From NCBI RefSeq assembly GCF_019973735.1, contig NZ_AP024463.1, positions 2,852,001 to 2,916,000 on the forward strand: a stretch of DNA of 64,000 bases, in the 5' to 3' direction. The position numbers were made by a program, and so were the translations under genes. The notes under the pieces were generated by a model that was not told where the DNA came from, searched no databases, and saw nothing but the letters and a program-made list of their open reading frames with translations. The stretch comes from Arachnia rubra (GTDB lineage Bacteria > Actinomycetota > Actinomycetes > Propionibacteriales > Propionibacteriaceae). Each line of letters begins with the position of its first letter. Within the stretch, counting starts at the first letter, position 1. This document shows positions 8,896-16,268 of this stretch, piece after piece.

Positions 8896-9165
8896 TTGGT
8901 AGACCCGACGAAACAGCCATACGACCAAGGAGCTGGCGGAGACTTTTCAGAGTTCCTGGACAAGATAGCCTCGGCGCTTCAGCCCACGGCCCCGCACACG
9001 GCGGCGATGATGAAATCCGTCCACGCCGGGTACCTTGCACGCACGCAGCAGGGGGCACCAGGAATTACCCCTGAGACCCTCATATCGGATTTGGTGAGGT
9101 TACTCGCCAGTCTTGAGATGAGACTGGCCGAGGTCGGGAAAACATTGCCAGACCACGAGAAGTAA
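8896..9165 (+). CDS. Small hypothetical soluble protein, 89 aa
   Basis: The likely start is TTG at 8896, seven bases after the permease stop, with GAGGTGAT upstream as a possible binding site. The product is acidic to neutral and mostly helical in pattern, with a heptad-like C-terminal half (ETLISDLVRLLASLEMRLAEVG). It has no signal or membrane segment. I do not recognise a family. It is co-directional with the exporter genes and followed by a duplicated scrap of the permease gene. Confidence 0.55.
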   Translation: MVDPTKQPYDQGAGGDFSEFLDKIASALQPTAPHTAAMMKSVHAGYLARTQQGAPGITPETLISDLVRLLASLEMRLAEVGKTLPDHEK

Positions 9166-9195
9166 AAAGGCGAACCAGAGATTCCGCCAGGGAGC

Positions 9196-9226
9196 GCGGT
9201 GGTGAAATGCCTGCCGCTGTGGCATG
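9196..9226 (+). repeat. 31-base duplicate of an internal permease segment
   Basis: This segment matches 8721-8751 of the fused permease gene with one mismatch. The permease reads VVKCLPLWH in both copies. It lies just before the methyltransferase start and is not part of a recognised gene. Confidence 0.85.
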
Positions 9227-9240
9227 ACACACTTGACCTC

Positions 9241-10230
9241 ATGCCGTCCTATCTGCTGCTTCGTCACCCGTCTGCGAACCGCGTCTACGCGGGTGAGGCG
9301 GCTGCCCTGACCGCCGCCGAGCTGGAGATCACCGCGCCCTTCGCGTCCGGGATCGGACAGGCCGAGGTGGCCGAGGTCAACTACCTGGCCTTCGATGCCG
9401 ACCCCCTGGGGCGCGACGAGCTGGCGGCGATCGCACGGCAGTCGGCGGCGTTCGCGCTGTTCGAGCGTTCTGGCGACCTGCTGCGGCCCGTCGGCCTTCC
9501 CCAGGTCGATCTCCTGGACGACGACCTGGTGACCATCCCGAAGTACCAGGGCAAGACCAACGAGCAGTTCACCCGGTTGCTGCTGAACGTCACCGTCGCA
9601 GCCGCGCGCCGGCCCAGGCCGTACCGGGTGCTGGACCCGATGGCGGGGCGCGGCACCACCGTCTCGACGGCGCTGCTCGCGGGCTGTGACGCCTTCGGCG
9701 TGGAGGCCGACGACAAGGCCTTCGATGCGATGACCGCCTTCTACAAGACCTATCTGCGCCGCAAACGCCTGAAGCACAAGGCCGACGTCACGCCGGTCCG
9801 GCGCGATGGCAAGCGCATCGGCCGGCGTTTCGACGTGCGCATCAACCTGGGCAAACGGGAGCTGCTGGCGACGGTGTTCACCGGCGACGCCCGTTCGTCG
9901 GGGTCGCTGTACGGGAAGAAACGTTTCGACGCGATCGTCACCGATGCCCCCTACGGCGTGGTGCACGGAGCCGCCTCGGGCGGGCAGCGGTCGCGCACCC
10001 CGGAGCAGCTGCTCCGAGAGACGATCCCGGTATGGTCCGGGCAGCTGCATCCGGGAGGGACGCTGGGCATGAGCTGGAACACCCTCGGGATGCCCCGCGA
10101 GAACCTGGCGGCACTGCTGGAGTCAGCAGGCCTGGAGGTCATGGCGGGGGGCGCATGGGAGCATTTCGCGCACCGCGTCGACTCCTCCATCCGCCGCGAC
10201 CTGATGGTCGCGAGAAAGCCGGCGACCTGA
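9241..10230 (+). CDS. SAM-dependent RNA methyltransferase, TrmG10/Trm11-like
   Basis: This 329-residue protein has a SAM-binding loop in a Rossmann fold (LDPMAGRGTT near residue 135) and the amino-methylation motif DAPYG (VTDAPYGVV near residue 235). This combination is typical of the Trm11/TrmG10 family, which methylates guanine N2 in tRNA. The N-terminal 110 residues would correspond to the substrate-binding part. The ATG at 9241 is favoured because the family begins close to this MPSYLLLR block. An upstream GTG at 9199 lies inside the duplicated permease fragment. Target RNA and position are inferred. Confidence 0.75.
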   Translation: MPSYLLLRHPSANRVYAGEAAALTAAELEITAPFASGIGQAEVAEVNYLAFDADPLGRDELAAIARQSAAFALFERSGDLLRPVGLPQVDLLDDDLVTIPKYQGKTNEQFTRLLLNVTVAAARRPRPYRVLDPMAGRGTTVSTALLAGCDAFGVEADDKAFDAMTAFYKTYLRRKRLKHKADVTPVRRDGKRIGRRFDVRINLGKRELLATVFTGDARSSGSLYGKKRFDAIVTDAPYGVVHGAASGGQRSRTPEQLLRETIPVWSGQLHPGGTLGMSWNTLGMPRENLAALLESAGLEVMAGGAWEHFAHRVDSSIRRDLMVARKPAT

Positions 10231-10293
10231 GCCAGGGCGTCTTCGAGCCCTAGCAAGAAGAATGCGTCTTCATAGCAGACCGGGAGGAATGCC

Positions 10294-10572
10294 ATGACAG
10301 ATTTGAAAGTTCATCCCAAGAGGGCCTGGCGGCCATCGTCGCCTGCCTGGATCCTAGTTCCACTGTGCGCCAGTGTGGTTGCCTACTACCCCGCCTTGCC
10401 CGTCTCCCTGATGCTGACGCTGGTGGCTTTGGTCATGACTTTGCTGACCCCACCCGGCGCGCCATACAGGCGCCGGTATCTCTGGATGGTCGGGGTGTGG
10501 ACACTACTGCAGTTAGCGGGCATAGCGGTTGGCTTCTCGCTCTGGTCTTCCTTTTCCGAATCCGCCAGGTAA
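10294..10572 (+). CDS. Small membrane protein, 92 aa
   Basis: The start is well supported by GGAGGAA about six bases upstream of the ATG. Three hydrophobic segments cover roughly residues 18-34, 38-52 and 65-84, separated by a Pro/Arg loop (TPPGAPYRRRY). I recognise no family or catalytic motif. It stands alone between the methyltransferase and the phosphatase, with gaps on both sides. Confidence 0.6.
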   Translation: MTDLKVHPKRAWRPSSPAWILVPLCASVVAYYPALPVSLMLTLVALVMTLLTPPGAPYRRRYLWMVGVWTLLQLAGIAVGFSLWSSFSESAR

Positions 10573-10710
10573 AAGAGACCTCGAACAGGTACTTCGGCCC
10601 GACCGCCAAAGCCTCGCTTTGCGGTAGCGCTACCCGCCAAGGATGGTGTCCGCAGCTCCCGCTGTCTTCGCTAGTGAGCTTCGATTTGGCAGAACCTCTA
10701 GACTCGGCCC

Positions 10711-11199
10711 ATGCGACGACTTGTGCTGATGCGCCACGCGAAGACCCAGGCAAGCCACCCCCGGGGAGACCACTCACGGGAACTGCTGCCCGCAGGCATC
10801 CAGGATGCTCAGGAAGCGGGGGTGCTGCTGCGCGAACTCGGTGTGGAGCACGCACTGGTCTCGACCGCCACCCGGGCCCGGCAAACTTTCGCAGCCCTCG
10901 GCCTTGAGACTCCCGCCGAGTATCTCGACGACCTCTACTACGAGGGCGCCGACGCCCTGATGCGCCACATCGGCGAGACCGACCCCACCGTCACCGGGCT
11001 GCTGGTCGTCGGGCACGCACCCACCGTCCCCGCGCTGGCTGCCCAGCTCAGCCAAGCCGCCGGCCCCGGGCAGGCCGACCGCCTGGGGAGCTGGTACCCC
11101 ACAGCCACCTTCACGGAGTTCACCTTCGACGGCGACTGGATCGACCTCGCGACCTTCAGGCTGGACAACATCCAGCTGGCGCGAGTGGAACGACGCTGA
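10711..11199 (+). CDS. Histidine phosphatase, SixA-type
   Basis: This 162-residue member of the histidine phosphatase superfamily has the catalytic RHAK motif at residues 8-11, the second arginine in STATRARQT, and the second histidine in VVGHAPT. The short size and RHAK version of the motif are typical of SixA-like phosphohistidine phosphatases, which act on phosphorylated proteins in the cytoplasm. The physiological substrate is not evident from the neighbours. It lies on the same strand as the VWA-protein gene but is separated from it by a strong promoter region. Confidence 0.85.
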   Translation: MRRLVLMRHAKTQASHPRGDHSRELLPAGIQDAQEAGVLLRELGVEHALVSTATRARQTFAALGLETPAEYLDDLYYEGADALMRHIGETDPTVTGLLVVGHAPTVPALAAQLSQAAGPGQADRLGSWYPTATFTEFTFDGDWIDLATFRLDNIQLARVERR

Positions 11200-11270
11200 C
11201 TCCGACAGAAACCGAGTACCAAGCCACGTCGTAACAGAGCCAGGCAGGGCAGCGGAACATCGGCCACCCC

Positions 11271-11312
11271 TTGACATTTGCAAAAGCAAATTGTAGATTC
11301 GCGATTGCGAAT
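11271..11312 (+). promoter_or_regulatory. Sigma-70-type promoter with two tandem palindromic operators
   Basis: A consensus -35 box TTGACA (11271-11276) and a -10 box TAGATT (11294-11299) are 17 bases apart. Two perfect inverted repeats overlap them: ATTTGC-AAAA-GCAAAT (11276-11291) and ATTCGC-GATT-GCGAAT (11297-11312). Their starts are 21 bases apart, two helical turns, so two regulator dimers could bind one face and block RNA polymerase. Half-sites recur upstream of the two downstream paralogues. The regulator is unknown. Confidence 0.75.
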
Positions 11313-11333
11313 ACGGAGCAAGGAGGTAAGCCG

Positions 11334-13250
11334 ATGACCCGATCCCACCGCATAGCAGCAGCCTGCGGGGCCATGCTGCTGGCCTCCATCCACTGCCCCG
11401 CCCCGACTGTCTCCTACGCAGACGATGCCCCGCCCAAGATCTTGCTCATGCTGGATGCCTCCGGTTCGATGAAGGACCCCGACCCCTCCGGCGGCAGCAA
11501 GATGGACGCCGCCAAGAAGGCGCTCACCCACAGCCTCGACGCCATTCCCGCCAATGCCCAGGTGGGTCTCAGGGTCTACGGGGCGGACAACGACGGCGGC
11601 AGCAGCTCAGGGGCGTGCACCGACTCCCGGCTGGCCCGTCCGGTCGCCGCGCTCGACAAGTCCGGCTTGACCAGCGCCATCAATGAGTTCCAGCCCCGCG
11701 GCGACACCCCCATCGCATACTCCCTCAAGGAGGGTGCCAAGGACCTGGGGGATGACGGCAAACGGCATATCATCCTCGTCTCCGACGGCGAAGAGACCTG
11801 CTCGTCCGACCCCTGCCAAGAGATCCGGGAACTAGTGGCAGGAGGCATCAGCCTCCAGATCGACACCGTCGGATTCGGCGTTGAAGACAAAGCCCGCCAG
11901 CAGCTGAGCTGCATCGCCGAGGCGGGCGGCGGTTCCTACTACGACGCCCAGGACGCCGGCGCCCTGGACTCGACCCTCCAGCACCTCAGCACCCGCACCG
12001 CCCGGCCCTACACAGTGGCGGGAACTCCGGTGCACGGCACCGCCACCAAAGAGGAAGCACCCACCCTGACGGCAGGCCAATACACCGACGTGTCGAAGCC
12101 GGCACAACCCAAGAATGATGACCGGTACTACCGGATCAAACGGCAGTGGAAAAACTCCACCATCCGCGTCAGCGCGGTGTCCCGGATGCCAGGAGTAGGT
12201 TTAATGGACTCCATCGTCAGAGCTAACTGGAGTTTTGAGCTGTCTACCCCCGACGCCACGACATGCAGCAAATCAATGACTGGCGCCGCTGATAGCGATA
12301 AAGCCGGGGTCATGATGTCAGCAACCATGCTCGCACTCCAGCGGGACCCCCACAAGGAAACACCAAGCTCCGAGGAGACGAAATGCGCCGAGGCCGACGA
12401 ACTGGTCTACAAGGTGAGTCGCCCCAGCGCCTCACAAGACAAGAACGAAAACCCCTTTGAGATCCGGGTACTGGAGGAACCACCCGCCGACAACGCCGAC
12501 CAGCTCCCGGCCGGGATCTCCGAGGTCCCCCAGGCGAATTCAGATTCAGTCACCTCGCCAGCCTCCGGCACCCCCCAAGCGATCGTAGGGGGAGCCAGCT
12601 TCAATGACGCCACCGAGCTGCCTTCAGGAACCTACAGCACCGAGGTGATCCCAGGCGAGAAGCTCTTCTTCAAGACCCGGATCGACTACGGCCAGCAGGG
12701 CATCTTCTCCCTGGATAGCCTAGAGCTCTCACAGGCATCCATAGCCAACGCCCCCGGCATCGGCGAGTCGGCTTCCGTGGCATCAGATGTCTATGCCCCA
12801 GATTTCACCAAGATGAACTCCTCCGATAAGAAGTCGACTGAATATTTCGTTTCCGAGAAAAATGGAGTAGCCCATCCGGAGCCGACAATCAATCAGGTAC
12901 CCGAGGTGCGCTTCCGGAACCGTTGGGACTCACCCACGATGTCTGACGACAAGAGCCAGGGATTCTCGATGGGTGGCTATTACTATTATGTTCTTGGTCT
13001 CGCCCCGGACAAGTTCTTGAAAGGCCAGCCTGGGAAGATCAACTTCTCCATCAAGGTCTCCGGCGACGCCGCTGGGCAGCCGACATCTACAATCTCACCC
13101 TCCCCCAACGAAAACGGCGAGGACACATCGCGATACCACGTCGCGGATCCCACGAAGCGGTTGCTGTTTGCCACGGGCGGCGGGCTGGTGGTATTCGGCT
13201 GCGGCGCAGCGATCTACGCGCTGCTGCGGCGCCGGCGTCGGAACATGTGA
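11334..13250 (+). CDS. Exported, membrane-anchored VWA-domain protein (638 aa), paralogue 1 of 3
   Basis: The ATG follows AAGGAGG. A signal peptide of about 31 residues ends near SYADDA. Residues about 38-225 form a von Willebrand A domain with a complete MIDAS metal site: DASGS, the threonine in RGDTPIA and the aspartate in SDGEE. The following 390 residues match the two genes downstream block by block (RIKRQWKNSTIRV, EEPPADNADQLPAG, DYGQQG.FSLDSLELSQ, VRFRNRWDSPTMSDDKS, GYYYYVLG). A Ser/Pro-rich stalk, one membrane helix and a RRRRR tail end the protein, so the domains face outside. VWA domains usually bind protein ligands. The function of the shared domain is unknown. Expression is probably controlled by the operators just upstream. 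Confidence 0.85.
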   Translation: MTRSHRIAAACGAMLLASIHCPAPTVSYADDAPPKILLMLDASGSMKDPDPSGGSKMDAAKKALTHSLDAIPANAQVGLRVYGADNDGGSSSGACTDSRLARPVAALDKSGLTSAINEFQPRGDTPIAYSLKEGAKDLGDDGKRHIILVSDGEETCSSDPCQEIRELVAGGISLQIDTVGFGVEDKARQQLSCIAEAGGGSYYDAQDAGALDSTLQHLSTRTARPYTVAGTPVHGTATKEEAPTLTAGQYTDVSKPAQPKNDDRYYRIKRQWKNSTIRVSAVSRMPGVGLMDSIVRANWSFELSTPDATTCSKSMTGAADSDKAGVMMSATMLALQRDPHKETPSSEETKCAEADELVYKVSRPSASQDKNENPFEIRVLEEPPADNADQLPAGISEVPQANSDSVTSPASGTPQAIVGGASFNDATELPSGTYSTEVIPGEKLFFKTRIDYGQQGIFSLDSLELSQASIANAPGIGESASVASDVYAPDFTKMNSSDKKSTEYFVSEKNGVAHPEPTINQVPEVRFRNRWDSPTMSDDKSQGFSMGGYYYYVLGLAPDKFLKGQPGKINFSIKVSGDAAGQPTSTISPSPNENGEDTSRYHVADPTKRLLFATGGGLVVFGCGAAIYALLRRRRRNM

Positions 13251-13356
13251 CTCGGGACGCTGATGAATTGCCGGACACACCGAGCGCCGAGAGCCCAGCG
13301 CGAGTTATTGTGCAGGGTACAGCAGCATCACCCGCCCAGAACCAGACCGGCCTGCG

Positions 13357-13383
13357 CTGGGGATTCGCAGTAACAGGCTCCAG
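13357..13383 (+). promoter_or_regulatory. Conserved upstream element of paralogue 2
   Basis: This stretch matches the element before paralogue 3 (14871-14897): both begin CTGG.GATTCGCA and end CTCCAG. It keeps the left half-site ATTCGC of the operator found before paralogue 1, while the right half is degraded. It lies about 35 bases before the start codon. Confidence 0.5.
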
Positions 13384-13415
13384 TGCGTAACTACACATAA
13401 GCGAAAGGGAGACGG

Positions 13416-14738
13416 ATGAGCCTCTTGCGTCGTCTGCTCGCCACTAGCGGAGCTCTACTGCTGGTCTCTGCCAGCGGGTCAGTCATGCCCCCAGCCCACG
13501 CGGATGACCCCACAGACAAGCCGGTACACGGCACCTCCGAGCAGGCTAACGCCCCCATGCTCACTGCGGGCCGTTACACCGACGCCTCCCCTGCCTCAGA
13601 CCCGAAGAAGACAGAACTGCACTACCGGGTCAAACGGCAGTGGAAGAACTCGTCAATCCGGGTAAACGCCATCGTCCAGAAACCCGATGAAGGTGGCTCA
13701 GCATCTAATGGTGGAACTGTCTGGCGTTTCGAGCTATCTACTCCCAATGATGAGCTGTGCGATTCCTCAAGCGGGAATGCCGTTGATCGTGAGAAACCCG
13801 GACTTCAGTTATCAAAAACCCTGCTGGCGCTCCAGCTGGATCCCAAGAAGACCAGCCCAGAGGCAACGGAGAAAGTCTGCGCCGGAGCCGATGAGCTGAT
13901 CTACAAGGTGGGGGTGGAGCGCTTCCCCGGGGCGAAAGGGGAGATGCCCTTCGAGATCCAAGTGATCGAGGAACCCCCAGCCGAGAACGCCGATCAGCTC
14001 CCGGCCGGAGTCCCCGAGGTGCCCAAGGACGGCTCCAGCTCACCGGCTCCCAAGGGCACCGACACCCCACAGCCAGTCACCGGGGGAACCAGCTTCGATG
14101 ACGCTGTGGAACTGTCCTCGGGATCCTACGCCGTCCAGGTGACGACGAACGAGAAGGTCTTCTGCAAAACCCGGATCGACTACGGCCGCCAGGGCACCTT
14201 CTCCCTCGACCAACTGGAGCTCTCACAATCGCTGATAAACCAAGCCGGGAATCTCACCATGGTGAACGTGATACCTGACGTCTATGCCCCGGATTTCAGC
14301 CAGATGAACTCCAATAAGTCATCTGGAGTCAGCAATTATTCCGTCTCCATGGAGTCTGGGGTAGAGCAGAAGGATCCCGTGATCAATCAAGTGCCCGAGG
14401 TGCGATTCCGGAATCGCTGGGACTCACCCACAATGTCTGACGACAAGAGCCGGGGGTTCTCGATGAGCGGGTACTATTACTACGTCCTGGGCACAGAGAG
14501 CACAGCCCAGTTCCTGAAGGACCAGGCCACGAAGATCTACTTCTCCATCAACGTCGCAGGTGATGTCACCGGCCAGCCGACGACAACAGCCACCGCCTCC
14601 CCCACCGGCGGCACCGCCTCACAGGATGACCAGTCAGCAGGCACGTCCACAAAGCTGGGGCTCCTCGTCGCCGGCAGCGGCCTGGTGGTGCTCGGCGGCG
14701 GCGGGGTGACCTACACGCTCCTGCGACGCCGGGGCTAA
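13416..14738 (+). CDS. Exported, membrane-anchored protein (440 aa), paralogue 2 of 3, lacking the VWA domain
   Basis: The ATG is preceded by AAAGGGAG. A signal peptide (LLRRLLATSGALLLVSASGSV, cut near AHA-DD) is followed by the same extracellular domain found after the VWA domain of paralogue 1, then a Thr/Ser/Ala stalk, one membrane helix (LGLLVAGSGLVVLGGGGVTYTLL) and RRRG. The conserved blocks include RVKRQWKNSSIRV, EEPPAENADQLPAG, DYGRQGTFSLDQLELSQ and VRFRNRWDSPTMSDDKS. The signal-peptide coding part is nearly identical to that of paralogue 3, so these two split most recently. I know no named family for the domain. Confidence 0.8.
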   Translation: MSLLRRLLATSGALLLVSASGSVMPPAHADDPTDKPVHGTSEQANAPMLTAGRYTDASPASDPKKTELHYRVKRQWKNSSIRVNAIVQKPDEGGSASNGGTVWRFELSTPNDELCDSSSGNAVDREKPGLQLSKTLLALQLDPKKTSPEATEKVCAGADELIYKVGVERFPGAKGEMPFEIQVIEEPPAENADQLPAGVPEVPKDGSSSPAPKGTDTPQPVTGGTSFDDAVELSSGSYAVQVTTNEKVFCKTRIDYGRQGTFSLDQLELSQSLINQAGNLTMVNVIPDVYAPDFSQMNSNKSSGVSNYSVSMESGVEQKDPVINQVPEVRFRNRWDSPTMSDDKSRGFSMSGYYYYVLGTESTAQFLKDQATKIYFSINVAGDVTGQPTTTATASPTGGTASQDDQSAGTSTKLGLLVAGSGLVVLGGGGVTYTLLRRRG

Positions 14739-14870
14739 CGCCGCTTAGAGCGAGGCCCTGCCACAACTCCTGCGGATCGCCACGCCAGGCACTGTCTTCC
14801 CTATACCGGTCCGGGTTATTGTGCATGAAGTCTTCGAGTGGGACTGCCCGCCGGAGGCGGCCAACCAACA

Positions 14871-14897
14871 CTGGAGATTCGCAAGAGCAAACTCCAG
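14871..14897 (+). promoter_or_regulatory. Conserved upstream element of paralogue 3
   Basis: The element contains ATTCGC-AAGA-GCAAAC, a near-perfect version of the paralogue 1 operators, inside an outer inverted repeat CTGGAG...CTCCAG. It ends about 28 bases before the start codon. Its match to the region before paralogue 2 continues into the shared GCGAAAGGGA leader. Confidence 0.55.
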
Positions 14898-14925
14898 TCT
14901 TCTGTACATAGCGAAAGGGAAATGG

Positions 14926-16218
14926 ATGAGTCTCTTGCGCCGAATATTAGCCACCGGCGGAGCTCTACTGCTGGTCTCCGTCTGCGGACCACCCACGCCC
15001 CTGGCACACGCGGACGGCTCCACAGAAAAACCAATAAGCGGCACCTCCGAAAGCGCCAGCGCCCCTATTATCACGGCGGGTGAGTACGGTGATAAATCGC
15101 AGGGCTCGGACTCAGATAAAACAGCATTGTATTACCGCGTCAAAAGGCAGTGGAAGAACTCGACGATCCGGGTCAACACCGTCGCTCGCATGTCCAAGTC
15201 GGACTACTCAAAATATGGCGATAGAGGCATTTGGCATTTTGAGCTGTCGGCCGGTGACGAACAATGCGGCTCTGTGGGCGGGGACAGCATCCAGGACAGG
15301 AAGACGGGGACTCTGGTCTCGCAGACCCTGCTGGCACCCCAGCTGGATCCCAAGAAGGCCAGCCCGGACCCGAAGGAGAAGGCCTGCGCTGAAGCCGACG
15401 AGCTGATATACAAGGTGGAACGCCTGCCCGGGACCGGCGGTGAGAGGCCCTTCGAGATCCGGGTAGTCGAGGAGCCCCCAGCTGACAACGCCGATCAACT
15501 CCCAGACGGGATTTCCGAGGTGCCCGACAATAAATCCGGTTCGTGGTCCTCCCCGGCCTCAGGGACTCCCCAGCAGGTCACCGGAGGCCTTGGCTTCGAT
15601 GACGCCGTCGAGATCTCCTCAGGGACCTACAGCACGGAGGCGCCCGCGGGGAAGAAGATGTTCTTCAAGACACGAATCGGCTACGGCCAGCAGGGACTCT
15701 TCTCCCTCGACAGCCTGGAGCTCCCGCAGAGGGTGATCAACAACGCCAAAGAGACGAGCGTGGCATATGTGGCATCCGACATCTATGCCCCGGATTTCAG
15801 CCAGATGAATTCCTCAGCGGTAACGGCCACCAGATTCCCCTTTTCTGAGAAGACGGGCGTGGTCCAGCAGAAGCCAGAGTTCAGAGTGGTCCCTGAGGTG
15901 CGGTTCCGGAATCGCTGGGATTCGCCCGCAATGTACTTCGGCGAGAGCCGGGGATTCTCTATGGACGGGTATTACTACTATGTGCTCGAGATGGGGAGCA
16001 CACACAGCTCCCTGGATGGGATATCCGCAAAGATCAACTTCTCCCTCAATGTGTCAGGGGACGTCTCCGGCCAGCCGAGAACAACAGCCACCGCCTCCGG
16101 TGGGGGCACGCCCTCCGCAGAGGACTCCACGAAACTGGGGCTCCTCGTCGCGGGCAGCGGCCTGCTGCTGCTGGGAGGCGGAGGCGTGACCTATGTGCTG
16201 CTACGCCGCCGGCGCTGA
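14926..16218 (+). CDS. Exported, membrane-anchored protein (430 aa), paralogue 3 of 3
   Basis: The ATG at 14926 begins MSLLRRILATGGALLLVSV, nearly identical to paralogue 2, and has GAAAGGGA just upstream. An in-frame ATG 35 codons earlier is rejected because it would run through the conserved leader. The exported domain keeps RVKRQWKNSTIRV, EEPPADNADQLPDG, YGQQGLFSLDSLELPQ and VRFRNRWDSP, then a Thr/Ala/Gly stalk, one membrane helix and RRRR. It lacks the VWA domain. The array of three in tandem points to local duplication, with VWA loss or gain at one copy. Surface exposure is inferred from the topology. Confidence 0.8.
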   Translation: MSLLRRILATGGALLLVSVCGPPTPLAHADGSTEKPISGTSESASAPIITAGEYGDKSQGSDSDKTALYYRVKRQWKNSTIRVNTVARMSKSDYSKYGDRGIWHFELSAGDEQCGSVGGDSIQDRKTGTLVSQTLLAPQLDPKKASPDPKEKACAEADELIYKVERLPGTGGERPFEIRVVEEPPADNADQLPDGISEVPDNKSGSWSSPASGTPQQVTGGLGFDDAVEISSGTYSTEAPAGKKMFFKTRIGYGQQGLFSLDSLELPQRVINNAKETSVAYVASDIYAPDFSQMNSSAVTATRFPFSEKTGVVQQKPEFRVVPEVRFRNRWDSPAMYFGESRGFSMDGYYYYVLEMGSTHSSLDGISAKINFSLNVSGDVSGQPRTTATASGGGTPSAEDSTKLGLLVAGSGLLLLGGGGVTYVLLRRRR

Positions 16219-16268
16219 GGACTCGTCATGGGGAGGGCGGGAACCAAGGTGGGCCCCTGCGGAGCAGC

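Noticed and set aside
10603..10624. Hairpin CCGCCAAAGC...GCTTTGCGG as a terminator
   Set aside because: The stem has a bulge and no T run follows, so it cannot be called with confidence.
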